Positions 6,866-14,176 of a DNA stretch of 15,747 bases are shown piece after piece. Below the pieces are notes generated by a model. It did not search any database. It saw nothing but the letters and a program-made list of their open reading frames with translations, and was not told where the DNA came from. Source of the DNA: an archaeon (lineage in GTDB: Archaea > Asgardarchaeota > Hermodarchaeia > Hermodarchaeales > Hermodarchaeaceae); NCBI GenBank assembly GCA_016550415.1, contig JABXGU010000458.1, positions 1-15,747 on the forward strand, read 5' to 3'. A program made the translations under genes and the position numbers. How positions within the stretch are numbered: the first letter of the stretch is position 1; each line of letters begins with the position of its first letter.

Positions 6866-7252
6866 CTAAATTTCAAGTTGTCGTAGTGCTTTGCGTATTT
6901 TTCGAACTGCGATGTTAATAAAACGTATATAGAATCTGACATCGTGGGGGACCATTGCTGCAAGGATTATTGGGCGCCCATCATCCATTTCTGTCGCTTT
7001 GCACACGATGGTTCCATCTTTACAACGGATATTCACATCACGGATACTGCCCAACTCCAGTTCCTTTCGTGCACGTTCTGCAGCACTATGAACAAAACTC
7101 CCCATTGCTGCTGCTACTTTTTCATCTACACCTCGTCGTACTGCTGAGGCAATAACAAATCCCTCATCGGTTGCAACGATACTAGCTTTTACTCTGCCTG
7201 AATCGTTCAACTCTTCCAATACTGCATTTAACTGGTCTAATGCTGAAGGCAT
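6866..7252 (-). CDS. Roadblock/LC7-domain protein (128 aa)
   Basis: ATG 7252 has a GAGGT site six to seven bases upstream. The whole length is one Roadblock/LC7 domain: an N-terminal helix (ALDQLNAVLEELNDSGRVKASIVATDEGFVIASA), a central helix (VDEKVAAAMGSFVHSAAERARKEL), strands (VNIRCKDGTIVCKATEMDDGRPIILAAMV) and a C-terminal helix rich in Arg/Lys. The length of about 120-130 matches MglB and the archaeal family. Such proteins dimerise and commonly act as platforms or regulators for small Ras-like GTPases; no GTPase gene is visible here. It is first in a minus-strand unit with the nuclease and the coiled-coil microprotein. Multiple copies are typical of Asgard genomes, though the family also occurs in other archaea and bacteria. 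Confidence 0.85.
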   Translation of the reverse strand: MPSALDQLNAVLEELNDSGRVKASIVATDEGFVIASAVRRGVDEKVAAAMGSFVHSAAERARKELELGSIRDVNIRCKDGTIVCKATEMDDGRPIILAAMVPHDVRFYIRFINIAVRKIRKALRQLEI

Positions 7253-7310
7253 TGATCTAACCTCTTGGAGAATGGATAAACCAACGTATCCCAGAACCTA
7301 TTCGCATTTT

Positions 7311-7320
7311 AGCTTAAAAA
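7311..7320 (-). promoter_or_regulatory. TATA box for the Roadblock-nuclease unit
   Basis: On the minus strand this reads TTTTTAAGCT. A start site about 25 bases downstream (near 7290) would give a leader of roughly 40 bases before ATG 7252. It sits in the 195-base divergent gap shared with the membrane protein gene. Confidence 0.45.
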
Positions 7321-7447
7321 TTCAGCCGAGAAGCTAATCTTTTGATAAAAAAGGTTTTTTCCACACCTATTACCCAACTATTGGCAGAGTAAGCCATAAA
7401 CTTTTAGAGAAAAGTGATAAGTTGGACAGCTGAATGGAAGGAACGAA

Positions 7448-8050
7448 ATGGATCTAACCATAAGGTACACTTTATTGCTTGTTGCCACACTGGCATTCAC
7501 ACTCGCTTCTCTAGTTATATTTGTTGCTCCCCGTTATTTTCGTGGTATCTACAGATACAACGATGCTATCATTCACATTTTAGGTGTTGCAGAAGATAAT
7601 TCAAAAATGGTCCAGTGGATAATTAAATGGGTTTTAAGCAGTTGTATTGCAACTCTATCGTTGAGTCTTGTTGTTAATATTATTGACACGTTTTTCTTGG
7701 TGACGGGTCAAAGTGGAGTAAGCTTTGATCCAGTCATCATGCCAATCGCAATAATGATGATTTGTTTCTCAATATTCCTTCTAATTGCTGCTTCATTGCC
7801 CATTCTCGCCATCCCCCCCTCTTGCCCAACCGCTTTGGCCATTTTAACGGTACTCCAACTCTACGGTGTCCATTATGTGCTTGGGCTTCATGTTGTTATT
7901 TACAATATTCTCGCATTTGGAAGTACGCTTCTTTATTTCTTAGCCATAGGAATTGGTGTCGTTGGCAACTTTATCTCAGTTTATGTTCTTCTTCGTCGCT
8001 ACCTTGCTGTCAAGATATCTGGTCTTATGAAGCGAGAGGCTGCACCATAG
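7448..8050 (+). CDS. Polytopic membrane protein, about five helices (200 aa)
   Basis: ATG 7448 follows GGAAGGA with five bases of spacing. I do not recognise the family. Hydrophobic segments at residues about 7-27, 60-85, 96-122, 127-150 and 152-182 suggest five transmembrane helices. The loop 28-58 and the tail (RRYLAVKISGLMKREA) are positively charged and probably cytosolic if the N-terminus faces outward. No catalytic motif is visible; short Pro/Ser loops (IPPSCPT) join helices three and four. Transcribed divergently from the Roadblock gene; a possible TATA element is CATAAACTTTT near 7395. A transporter or chaperone-like accessory role cannot be told from sequence. Confidence 0.7.
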   Translation: MDLTIRYTLLLVATLAFTLASLVIFVAPRYFRGIYRYNDAIIHILGVAEDNSKMVQWIIKWVLSSCIATLSLSLVVNIIDTFFLVTGQSGVSFDPVIMPIAIMMICFSIFLLIAASLPILAIPPSCPTALAILTVLQLYGVHYVLGLHVVIYNILAFGSTLLYFLAIGIGVVGNFISVYVLLRRYLAVKISGLMKREAAP

Positions 8051-8123
8051 CCATCTTCTTCAAATAGAAACAGCTAAAGAAATGGTCAATACATTAAATC
8101 GCTATAATACCAACTAGCTTGAT

Positions 8124-8158
8124 AAAAAAAGAAAAGGTGAAGGGTTGGTTTCCCTTCA
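8124..8158 (-). terminator. Stem-loop plus T-tract terminator of the histone-fold gene
   Basis: 8138-8144 (TGAAGGG) pairs perfectly with 8152-8158 (CCCTTCA) around a seven-base loop. Read on the minus strand the hairpin is followed by CC, TTTT, C and TTTTTTT, an intrinsic-type terminator 37 bases after the stop of the gene at 8195-8368. On the + strand the stem is not followed by T's until 8191-8196, so it mainly serves the minus strand. Confidence 0.6.
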
Positions 8159-8194
8159 GATGTCTTCTGAATTTGATAACTAGTAAAGCCTTTT

Positions 8195-8368
8195 TTAGAA
8201 GTCTTGTGGCATGATTGTCTTTCGCTTGTTTGCCTTTGCTCGTTTTGCTGCGTTCTTGATCATTTCTTCGACTTCTTTATCGATAACTTCTATTGATGCT
8301 TTTGCTAGTTGGTGACCTAATTTGCGAACTAAGTCGCCTACAGCCTTTTTTACAACATAATCAGCCAT
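8195..8368 (-). CDS. Short histone-fold DNA-binding protein (57 aa)
   Basis: ATG 8368 is preceded by GGAGGA with five bases of spacing. The 57 residues show helix alpha1 (VVKKAVGDLVRKLG), a loop, the long helix alpha2 (ASIEVIDKEVEEMIKNAAKRAKANK) and the loop-2 signature RKTIMPQDF, all typical of the CBF/NF-Y and archaeal histone family. HMf-type histones are about 66-69 residues, with a third helix after this signature. Here the protein ends at the signature, as in short DUF1931-like versions. It is basic and should dimerise; DNA wrapping is uncertain without alpha3. It has its own promoter upstream and a terminator downstream, so it is probably a single strongly expressed gene. Confidence 0.8.
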   Translation of the reverse strand: MADYVVKKAVGDLVRKLGHQLAKASIEVIDKEVEEMIKNAAKRAKANKRKTIMPQDF

Positions 8369-8494
8369 TGGGAATCCTCCAACTGATTTTTTTACGGTTG
8401 TCTTCCTTTCTGTCCATCTGACACAGGAATTAGCCGCTAAGCGAAAATTGGGTTGGCTTTCCTACTTAAGCCTTTGGGTCGGTGTTTTTTTCTC

Positions 8495-8503
8495 TTTTTA
8501 TAT
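8495..8503 (-). promoter_or_regulatory. TATA box for the histone-fold gene
   Basis: The minus strand reads ATATAAAAA, a good archaeal TATA element just after the end of the upstream gene at 8527. Initiation near 8471 would give a leader of about 100 bases, long for an archaeon; a second AT patch (GCTTAAGTAG, about 8462-8472) could be the real element for a shorter leader. Confidence 0.45.
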
Positions 8504-8526
8504 CGAATTTCGCCTTGGTTCACCAG

Positions 8527-9072
8527 TTAGTCTTGAACTAAATGTGGTATTTCAATTCCCTGTGCTTGAAGTTCCTTTTCTAGGATTCGTTGGCGTTCTT
8601 CGAAGTTTTGAATGGCTTCAGCTAGGAGCATGAGAAGTTCACGATTTTTTCCAGTCAGGACTTGATCAAGTGTCTTAAAGGAGGCGACCAAGTTTATGCC
8701 AACTTGTTGGGCACCCATTGCTGCTAATAGTAGGTTTTTTTTATCAGCTGGATTCTTAGCTTTCTCACCTTTCGCTAGGAACCAGTAAAACACGCTCTTA
8801 ATGACTTTAAACGCCCACAATATTGTAATGACCTGCCATTTCGTTGCTTGTTCATTTTTAGGTAACTCAAACAAGCGTTGGATGATTTGGCTTATTTCTG
8901 ATTGTGCCTCTGCAAAATGCTGGGTAGCCAAAGAAAAATCGCCCTGCATTGCTAGTTTGCTGCCTCTTGTCATAAGTTCAAAATAGTGTTCAGGAAGGTT
9001 GAGAAGTGTTGCATCAGTGTCGCCTATTTTCTCATCACTGTTCTTGTCTCTTGGCGATTCGTTTCCTTTCAC
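8527..9072 (-). CDS. Helical MIT/TPR-like protein (181 aa)
   Basis: GTG 9072 with a GGGGGA purine run about 11 bases upstream. It overlaps the end of the upstream gene by 38 bases in another frame, indicating translational coupling. Residues 1-25 are polar and disordered-looking. From 29 it is all helix: LPEHYFELMTRGSKLAMQGDFSLATQHFAEAQSEI resembles the helix-turn-helix of MIT or TPR modules (GDF..A....A), similar to residues 10-45 of the MIT-like/PLD protein in this window. Further helices span 75-165; some are hydrophobic (VITILWAFKVIKSVFYWFLA) but interrupted by charges, so membrane insertion is doubtful. No catalytic motif. Probably a partner of the longin-like protein encoded just before it. 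Confidence 0.65.
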   Translation of the reverse strand: MKGNESPRDKNSDEKIGDTDATLLNLPEHYFELMTRGSKLAMQGDFSLATQHFAEAQSEISQIIQRLFELPKNEQATKWQVITILWAFKVIKSVFYWFLAKGEKAKNPADKKNLLLAAMGAQQVGINLVASFKTLDQVLTGKNRELLMLLAEAIQNFEERQRILEKELQAQGIEIPHLVQD

Positions 9073-10081
9073 GTCTTATATATCCCCCAGTAACAGCAAG
9101 TACCTTGAAAATCTGATAATCTTGTTGCATTAGCCGAAGAAGTGCCGCAGCCTCTTTATCTGGCAAATTAGGGGTTTTAACAAGGAGCCTAGCAACCTCC
9201 ATAACACGGCTACGTGTTGTATAGAATGCTGTCTCTGCAATTGACCTGAGTTTTCTGCCTGTCTCTCCCAGAACATTGGCGGCAAAATCAATGGTTGTTG
9301 CAATGCCTAGGGGTTGTGGTTTGAAACCAACTGAATTGATAGTTCCTTCTTCTACAATAATGGCTACATGTGTCGTTCCTTGTTTACATGAATCTGCGAA
9401 AGTAGATTCATAAGCACTATCTGGCAGACTAAGAATGAATGATAGGTATGGCGGGCGGTCACACAGAACTTGTTTTGCAGCACCTGGCTCGCTAAACCAC
9501 ATCACTGGAATGCGACGTTGCTGAAGTGTTCTAACTTGACGGATAATTACCTCGTTACGAGCTTTACGTCCAACAACTAGAAGGGGGATGCCTGCTAGTA
9601 ATCCATAAATTAGTAAATCTAATCCTTTGTCAAATCGTCGCCATAACCTGAGAATTTCAGGGTGCATGATTTCATATTGGGGCTTCTCAAAGGTTGGCAG
9701 GTAGTCGTGAATAACTTCACGTACCACTGGGTTGAAATTTCGGAATGGGGCTACCTCTCCAATCCAATTCCTTAACTCCTTCTGGAAACGTTCTAGAAAA
9801 AGCGCATTTAATGTCTTTAATACTGCTAGAATGGCAACCTCATCATCTTCACGATCTGTCAGTGCCACGCCAAGAACAGGTTCTGCAAAATCCCAGACGA
9901 ACTGATAACTACCTGTTTCAATTGCAGTTATATCATCTGCCAGCAAATCTTGGCCAAACATGCGTATGGCGCTTAGGAATCCACTGACTAATTCCGGACC
10001 TAGCTTTAGTTCTCTGGAGCCAAATCCAACCGATGTAAGCATCATGCCCGATTTGTGAAATTGATAGTATTGGTGTATCAT
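9035..10081 (-). CDS. Longin-like domain plus DENN-like alpha/beta domain protein (348 aa)
   Basis: ATG 10081. A TATA element at 10111-10120 places initiation within a few bases of the ATG, so the mRNA may be leaderless or nearly so. Residues 1-107 read as a longin-like/profilin-like sensor fold: short strands (YYQFHKSGMML, ELKLGPELVSGFLSAIRMFG, ITAIETGSYQFVWDF, LGVALTDREDD) then a long helix. This pattern is common in Asgard longin proteins. Residues about 135-305 form a second alpha/beta domain with LLIYGLLAGIPLLVVG, then an IPVMWF strand and VAIIVEEG, somewhat like the central part of DENN domains. Longin-DENN pairings occur in eukaryotic small-GTPase regulators such as folliculin. The tail (GGYIRRERKRIAKRQEQ) is basic. 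Longin call moderate; DENN call weak. Confidence 0.6.
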   Translation of the reverse strand: MIHQYYQFHKSGMMLTSVGFGSRELKLGPELVSGFLSAIRMFGQDLLADDITAIETGSYQFVWDFAEPVLGVALTDREDDEVAILAVLKTLNALFLERFQKELRNWIGEVAPFRNFNPVVREVIHDYLPTFEKPQYEIMHPEILRLWRRFDKGLDLLIYGLLAGIPLLVVGRKARNEVIIRQVRTLQQRRIPVMWFSEPGAAKQVLCDRPPYLSFILSLPDSAYESTFADSCKQGTTHVAIIVEEGTINSVGFKPQPLGIATTIDFAANVLGETGRKLRSIAETAFYTTRSRVMEVARLLVKTPNLPDKEAAALLRLMQQDYQIFKVLAVTGGYIRRERKRIAKRQEQ

Positions 10082-10110
10082 CCCTTGTCCGAGCCATTCT
10101 ATCTTTGGCT

Positions 10111-10120
10111 AATTAAAAAG
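10111..10120 (-). promoter_or_regulatory. TATA box for the longin-like gene (leaderless layout)
   Basis: Minus strand CTTTTTAATT. Its distance to ATG 10081 is about 30 bases, equal to the usual TATA-to-start spacing, and there is no Shine-Dalgarno site at a normal distance, so the transcript is probably leaderless. Confidence 0.5.
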
Positions 10121-10183
10121 AGTTTCCTCAAGGTGTAAATTTGAAGTTTTCGCCACCTTTCTAATACTGTTTCTTTATTCTGA

Positions 10184-11086
10184 TTAATAACCATCTTCAG
10201 GAATCAGCGGCAGTCTCATTCGTTGCCAACGACGACGGATAGCGCATCCAACAAATAATACAACAACTACGAGAATAATGATAGCAATAATTACGAGCAC
10301 TATAAACAGAAATGGACTTGGAGGCGCAGTTAGGGACACTGTCGTATCAAGAATCAAATAATAGTAGGATAATGTCTGGGCAACGCCTCCAGTGTTCAGG
10401 GTTCTTGTATCATTTGCAAAATAGTAGATGCCAACATCTTGATCAATTTGGTAAGTGGTTTCTAGACGTTCAGTGGCTGTAATGCTCAGATTGTATAGCT
10501 GGTAACAGGGTTCATCACTACCCCCTATTATGAAGGTGGTGGCAGAGATGGAATTCCAAATGGCGCTACCTACTGTTATGTTGGTCCCTGTCGTGAGGCT
10601 AACAAGTGTGTCTTCATTGAGGAAGAAACCTGGGACTCCCTCATTAGCTAGATAGTAGTATGTGCCTGAATCAATACCTGTTGGTACTGGTGTTAGAACT
10701 GAACTATTCAGTGTCTTCTCCAAATTCCAAGAACTGTTACAAATGGTTACATGGTTACTGTGAATATCTGCTGAGATGTTGTAGACCACTTGAATATTAT
10801 TGAAAAATGAAACCAGATTTATTACAGATATCGTGAGATTGACATACTGGTGCCATTTCAAAGTGTAGTTTCCATTGGCAACTGTCTCATCTGTCCAATA
10901 GAGAATATCAGCTGCTGTCTTGTTTGTCTGACTGCTAATGAAACCATAATCATATCGTGTTTGATGACCAATACTTGGAGCATAACTAACGGCATGAGGA
11001 AGGATCATAATTTGGAGAGTTAAGCCCACTAGAAGTAACAGACAGAATATCTGTGCTACGATGGCTTTTCTCTGGCATTTTGTCAC
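10184..11086 (-). CDS. Secreted, C-terminally anchored glycoprotein-like protein (300 aa)
   Basis: GTG 11086 with a GAGGG site six bases upstream. Residues 9-30 are a signal peptide or N-terminal anchor; residues 257-281 are a strong transmembrane helix followed by the stop-transfer charges RRRWQR, giving a type I topology with a 19-residue cytosolic tail. The outer part (about 35-255) is rich in Thr, Ser, Asn and Tyr and holds nine N-glycosylation sequons (N55, N73, N83, N103, N117, N127, N169, N199, N225). Two cysteines (C116, C194) could pair. It looks beta-rich. No family recognised; it resembles surface or receptor-like proteins of archaea. The neighbouring DUF354 and DegT genes concern sugar metabolism, so it may be a glycosylation target (inference). 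Confidence 0.7.
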   Translation of the reverse strand: MTKCQRKAIVAQIFCLLLLVGLTLQIMILPHAVSYAPSIGHQTRYDYGFISSQTNKTAADILYWTDETVANGNYTLKWHQYVNLTISVINLVSFFNNIQVVYNISADIHSNHVTICNSSWNLEKTLNSSVLTPVPTGIDSGTYYYLANEGVPGFFLNEDTLVSLTTGTNITVGSAIWNSISATTFIIGGSDEPCYQLYNLSITATERLETTYQIDQDVGIYYFANDTRTLNTGGVAQTLSYYYLILDTTVSLTAPPSPFLFIVLVIIAIIILVVVVLFVGCAIRRRWQRMRLPLIPEDGY

Positions 11087-11118
11087 GTTAAGCCCTCACT
11101 AATCGGTTGTCTGTGCGC

Positions 11119-11128
11119 TTTTTAAATT
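11119..11128 (-). promoter_or_regulatory. TATA box for the glycoprotein-like gene
   Basis: The minus strand reads AATTTAAAAA. It lies about 35 bases before GTG 11086, giving a short leader that still contains the GAGGG ribosome binding site. Confidence 0.5.
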
Positions 11129-11155
11129 CCTTTACAATAATCAGAGATTCTATCA

Positions 11156-12229
11156 TTAAGTATTGTATTTTAGAATATATGAAGCAATAACTTGAGCAGG
11201 ATTCTCCATCTTGGCAAAAAGATTCCTAGCCCTTTCTGAGTGAAATTTGTGGAACTGCTGTCGGTTCTTCAGTATCTCCTCAGCTTTGTCTGCTGCCTCA
11301 CCTGGATCCCGTATTCGGTAAAGCAGTTTTTCTTTGATGAGGAAACTTTCTACTTCGAGTTGATTACCAGGATAACAGGAAATGACAGGGATGCCCAATA
11401 GGCACGCTTCCTGATTCATTGTGCCTCCCGCCCCAACAAGTAGTGTAGACAAAGAAATTAGACTTTGAGCATCCACGACTTTGTCAGGGACAATAATTTG
11501 TTTTCCAAAGTGTTCGCGCATCACTTTTCGCTGATCCTTGTATCGACATAGTACGATTATCTTCAAGTTTGGAAATTTGCCAAGAATTCTTTCAATGACG
11601 GGAATCGCTACAGGACTCTGTTCATCAACCTTACCTGACAAGTAGGATGCTTGGGCCTCTTCAGGTCTAATGACTACGTATTCAGTTCTTGGATTGATGC
11701 CCACAGCATCAAGGACTTTCCTATCTGGTTTGAAGTTTTGTAACCAAGCCACAGGGTCGAGTGCATTATAGGTAATAATCTTTCGATTAGGTACATCCAA
11801 TTTGCGCCAAGCTTGTTTCATAAACCAGGGAGTAAACAAAATCTCTGCGAAGGGTATGGTTAGTTTTGCAACAAAATAGGAGTGAGGCGAATCGTTTGCT
11901 GTAAAATAGGGAATACCCAAGCCAAAAGCCACACGTGCAGATTCAGGCGAAGCAAAGGAAAAGGCTACATCCGCCTTCAACTGCTTAACATGTCTTGTTA
12001 ATTCCACAACACGTTCAGCACTTGCCAACAACTTCTCAAACCGGTCGACCCCACCATGACGTCCAATAACCGCTGCTTGCAAACCCAAGAGATTCAGCTC
12101 GCCTTGGGCTTCAGAATATTCTCGAGTTGTATATGCAATCTCATATCCTTCCACCTTCAACTCTTGAGCGATCTTATTACAAAATAGGGTTTGTTTTGGA
12201 GTAAGTACATCAAACCAGATTTTGGTCAT
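11156..12229 (-). CDS. DUF354 family GT-B-fold protein (UDP-sugar epimerase/glycosyltransferase-like, 357 aa)
   Basis: ATG 12229 is chosen because family members begin with M-x-IWFD-x-LTPKQ; a GTG at 12247 would add six residues. The two Rossmann-like halves of the GT-B fold are visible. The N-terminal half has IWFDVLTPKQTLF, then GLQAAVIGRHGG (a conserved Gly/His loop) and ADVAFSFASPESARVAFGLGIP. The C-terminal half has a strand LKIIVLCRYKDQR and the sugar-nucleotide loop LLVGAGGTMNQEACLLGIPVIS, the hallmark of the family. The fold is that of UDP-GlcNAc 2-epimerases; the exact reaction of DUF354 proteins is not established. They usually sit in surface-polysaccharide loci, as here. No membrane segment; cytosolic. 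Confidence 0.85.
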   Translation of the reverse strand: MTKIWFDVLTPKQTLFCNKIAQELKVEGYEIAYTTREYSEAQGELNLLGLQAAVIGRHGGVDRFEKLLASAERVVELTRHVKQLKADVAFSFASPESARVAFGLGIPYFTANDSPHSYFVAKLTIPFAEILFTPWFMKQAWRKLDVPNRKIITYNALDPVAWLQNFKPDRKVLDAVGINPRTEYVVIRPEEAQASYLSGKVDEQSPVAIPVIERILGKFPNLKIIVLCRYKDQRKVMREHFGKQIIVPDKVVDAQSLISLSTLLVGAGGTMNQEACLLGIPVISCYPGNQLEVESFLIKEKLLYRIRDPGEAADKAEEILKNRQQFHKFHSERARNLFAKMENPAQVIASYILKYNT

Positions 12230-12283
12230 CTTTCTGTCGTCCTTCACTTACCATAGGTCTTCTTTTATTGCACACTCTCTCCC

Positions 12284-12293
12284 TTTTTAAATT
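12284..12293. promoter_or_regulatory. Near-symmetric TATA element shared by divergent genes
   Basis: TTTTTAAATT reads as a TATA box on both strands (AATTTAAAAA in reverse). It is 55 bases from the minus-strand start at 12229 and about 77-86 bases from the + start at 12370. It may serve either gene or both; preference cannot be told by eye. Confidence 0.4.
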
Positions 12294-12369
12294 GGTACTT
12301 GGAAATATAACAAGACACGATGCTACAATTTAATGTCTAAAGAATCCTTTGACTAAGGTGGGAAACTCT

Positions 12370-12948
12370 GTGATTGATGATGAAGAATTGCGACGTAAGC
12401 TTGAAGCTCATTTAGAGACTGCAGAGGATTACATACAACAGGGACAACGTGAACGAGCCCTATTAGAATTTGAAAAAGCTGCTACCACACTTAAAGATGC
12501 GGAGAAATTAGACCAACTCGAACAATTATGGGAGCATGCTGCCACTGGATTCTCTGCAGCGGGAGCCTCTCTGCAGGCAGGTTATAGTTATTTGCACGTT
12601 GCTAAAATTTTATTTTCGATGGGTCGCCGAGCTGATGCTCGTGACAGTTATCTTGCTGCTGCCAACGCATTCTTCAGTGTCAGAGAAAAAACCAAGGACA
12701 TTTGGACAACGATTGCTCAGTCTGTTGAGAAAGCTGTTGAACTTTGCATTACTCTAGATGAACATACAGAAGCTATAGATCTCCTTGTGAAGTGCGCGGC
12801 AATCTACAAACAAGAAACCGGCTTCATAATCGATGCAATAAATTGCCTTGAAAGAGCAAAGCAGCTCCTTGAACATGTTCCCGACCACCCGCTAGCGACT
12901 GAAATCGAAGAAAAACTCCAACTGCTTATTGATGAGCAATCGCGTTGA
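12370..12948 (+). CDS. SNAP/TPR-like helical repeat protein (192 aa)
   Basis: The start is set at GTG 12370 because AAGGTGG (12355-12361) lies eight bases upstream; an in-frame TTG at 12349 would add seven residues. The product is wholly helical, with about five helix-turn-helix repeats of TPR type: AEDYIQQGQRERALLEFEKA, LWEHAATGFSAAGASLQAGY, AKILFSMGRRADARDSYLAAA, a longer pair, and AAIYKQETGFIIDAINCLER. The layout is close to alpha/gamma-SNAP-like and Asgard TPR proteins that act as scaffolds. No enzyme motif, signal or membrane segment. It ends only three bases from the convergent aminotransferase stop. A true SNAP relationship needs profile comparison; TPR-like is safe. Confidence 0.75.
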   Translation: MIDDEELRRKLEAHLETAEDYIQQGQRERALLEFEKAATTLKDAEKLDQLEQLWEHAATGFSAAGASLQAGYSYLHVAKILFSMGRRADARDSYLAAANAFFSVREKTKDIWTTIAQSVEKAVELCITLDEHTEAIDLLVKCAAIYKQETGFIIDAINCLERAKQLLEHVPDHPLATEIEEKLQLLIDEQSR

Positions 12949-12951
12949 TGG

Positions 12952-14109
12952 CTATTCTACGGCTTGGTGCACCTGTTCGACAATCCAAGCAAGCTCTGAA
13001 TCTGTCAATGCAGGATGAGCAGGAAGAGACAGTACCTCCCGTGTGGCCTGTTCAGAAATTGGCATCATGCCTTCCTTGTAGTTAAAGAGTTTTCTGTAGA
13101 TTGGCGTTAAATGGAGTGGAACTTCATAATATACAGCTGCACCAATCTTTGCTTCATGCAATTTCCTCTGTACAATATCCCGGTTGAGCGGCTTCTTTAC
13201 TCCAACCGTGTATAAGTACCAATTGTGAGTTGCCCAGTCTGCTTCAAATGGAAGTGATATTCCCTCTATATCTGAAAGGTGCTTTGTAAGATACTCGGCG
13301 TTCTTACGTCGCTGCTTGAGGAATCCGGGTAGCCGTTTTAATTGTTCAACACCAATGGCTGCTTCAATCTCGGGCATTCTATAGTTGTGTCCAAGCCGGA
13401 CAAACTCATAGGGTCGAACCTCGCCATGTGTTCGGATGCGTCGAAGATTTACTGCCAGCTCATCGTTATTGGTTGTTAGAATGCCTCCCTCGCCTGTTGT
13501 TATGACTTTGCTTGGGTATAGGCTGAAGCATCCCACATCTCCAATTGTTCCCACCCGGCGTCCCTTATATTTGGCGCCATGGGCTTGGGCACAATCCTCA
13601 ACTATGCTAAGGTCGTGTTTCTTCGCCAGTTCAAGAAGGGGGTCCATTTCTGTTGGGTGACCATAAAGGTGGACTGGTATGATGGCTTTAGTCTTGGATG
13701 TTATGGCAGATTTCACTTTGCTTGGATCAAGATTGTATATCTTGGGGTCAATGTCGGCAAAGACAACTTTTGCACCGCAGAAAAGAATCATATTGGTGGT
13801 GGCTATGAAGGTGAAGGGGGGAGCGATCACTTCATCGCCTGGTTTGATGTCGAGTGCAAGGAGGGCGGCGTGAAGGGCTGCGGTTCCTGAGTTCACGGCA
13901 ATTGCATGTTTTGCACCAACAAATTTGGCAAAGTTTTCTTCAAATTTGAGGACGTTTTGTCCTGCTCCTGACTTGTGAGTTAACATGCCTGTTTTCAAAA
14001 CGTTGGTGGCTGCGCTTATTTCCTCTGAACCCAGAATGGGGAGGTTCGAAGGGATGAATCGAGTGGGAGGTGGTGTTGATGATCGTGTCATTGTAAATGC
14101 GCCTGCCAT
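12952..14109 (-). CDS. DegT/DnrJ/EryC1/StrS family PLP-dependent sugar aminotransferase (385 aa)
   Basis: ATG 14109 (or ATG 14091, losing six residues; the first 15 residues are poor in conservation). The family landmarks are in order: NSGTAALHAALLAL (73-86, cofactor phosphate binding), PPFTFIATTNMILFCGA, VFADID, IPVHLYGHPTEMD, VEDCAQAHGAKYKG (D172 to the pyridine nitrogen), and CFSLYPSKVITTGEGG with the Schiff-base lysine K201. The C-terminus has GHNYRMPEIEAAIGVEQL and PLHLTPIY. It transfers an amino group, usually from glutamate, to a nucleotide-activated keto-sugar in glycan or antibiotic pathways. Length is normal for the family. With the DUF354 gene it suggests amino-sugar synthesis for surface glycans; the exact sugar is unknown. 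No tailing defect or frameshift. Confidence 0.93.
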   Translation of the reverse strand: MAGAFTMTRSSTPPPTRFIPSNLPILGSEEISAATNVLKTGMLTHKSGAGQNVLKFEENFAKFVGAKHAIAVNSGTAALHAALLALDIKPGDEVIAPPFTFIATTNMILFCGAKVVFADIDPKIYNLDPSKVKSAITSKTKAIIPVHLYGHPTEMDPLLELAKKHDLSIVEDCAQAHGAKYKGRRVGTIGDVGCFSLYPSKVITTGEGGILTTNNDELAVNLRRIRTHGEVRPYEFVRLGHNYRMPEIEAAIGVEQLKRLPGFLKQRRKNAEYLTKHLSDIEGISLPFEADWATHNWYLYTVGVKKPLNRDIVQRKLHEAKIGAAVYYEVPLHLTPIYRKLFNYKEGMMPISEQATREVLSLPAHPALTDSELAWIVEQVHQAVE

Positions 14110-14176
14110 TGATGTATGGTTGTCCTTAATAAAATTAACTGTATTTACGTAAAAAAGAGTTAATATTTACTAGGTC

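Noticed and set aside
7347..7360. A6-GG-T6 symmetric tract between divergent genes
   Set aside because: The stem would be only A-T pairs with a two-base loop; it looks like ordinary AT-rich promoter DNA.
7762..8067. 101-codon frame in another phase of the membrane protein gene
   Set aside because: Cys/Ser/Leu-rich product with no ribosome binding site; the 7448 frame has a good site and coherent helices.
8448..8633. 61-codon hydrophobic frame on the + strand
   Set aside because: It covers the histone promoter and is antisense to the end of the helical MIT/TPR-like gene; no ribosome binding site, and composition is that of an antisense shadow.
13436..13890. Three + strand frames opposite the aminotransferase
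   Set aside because: The minus strand has all DegT/DnrJ motifs in order; these frames are shadows.
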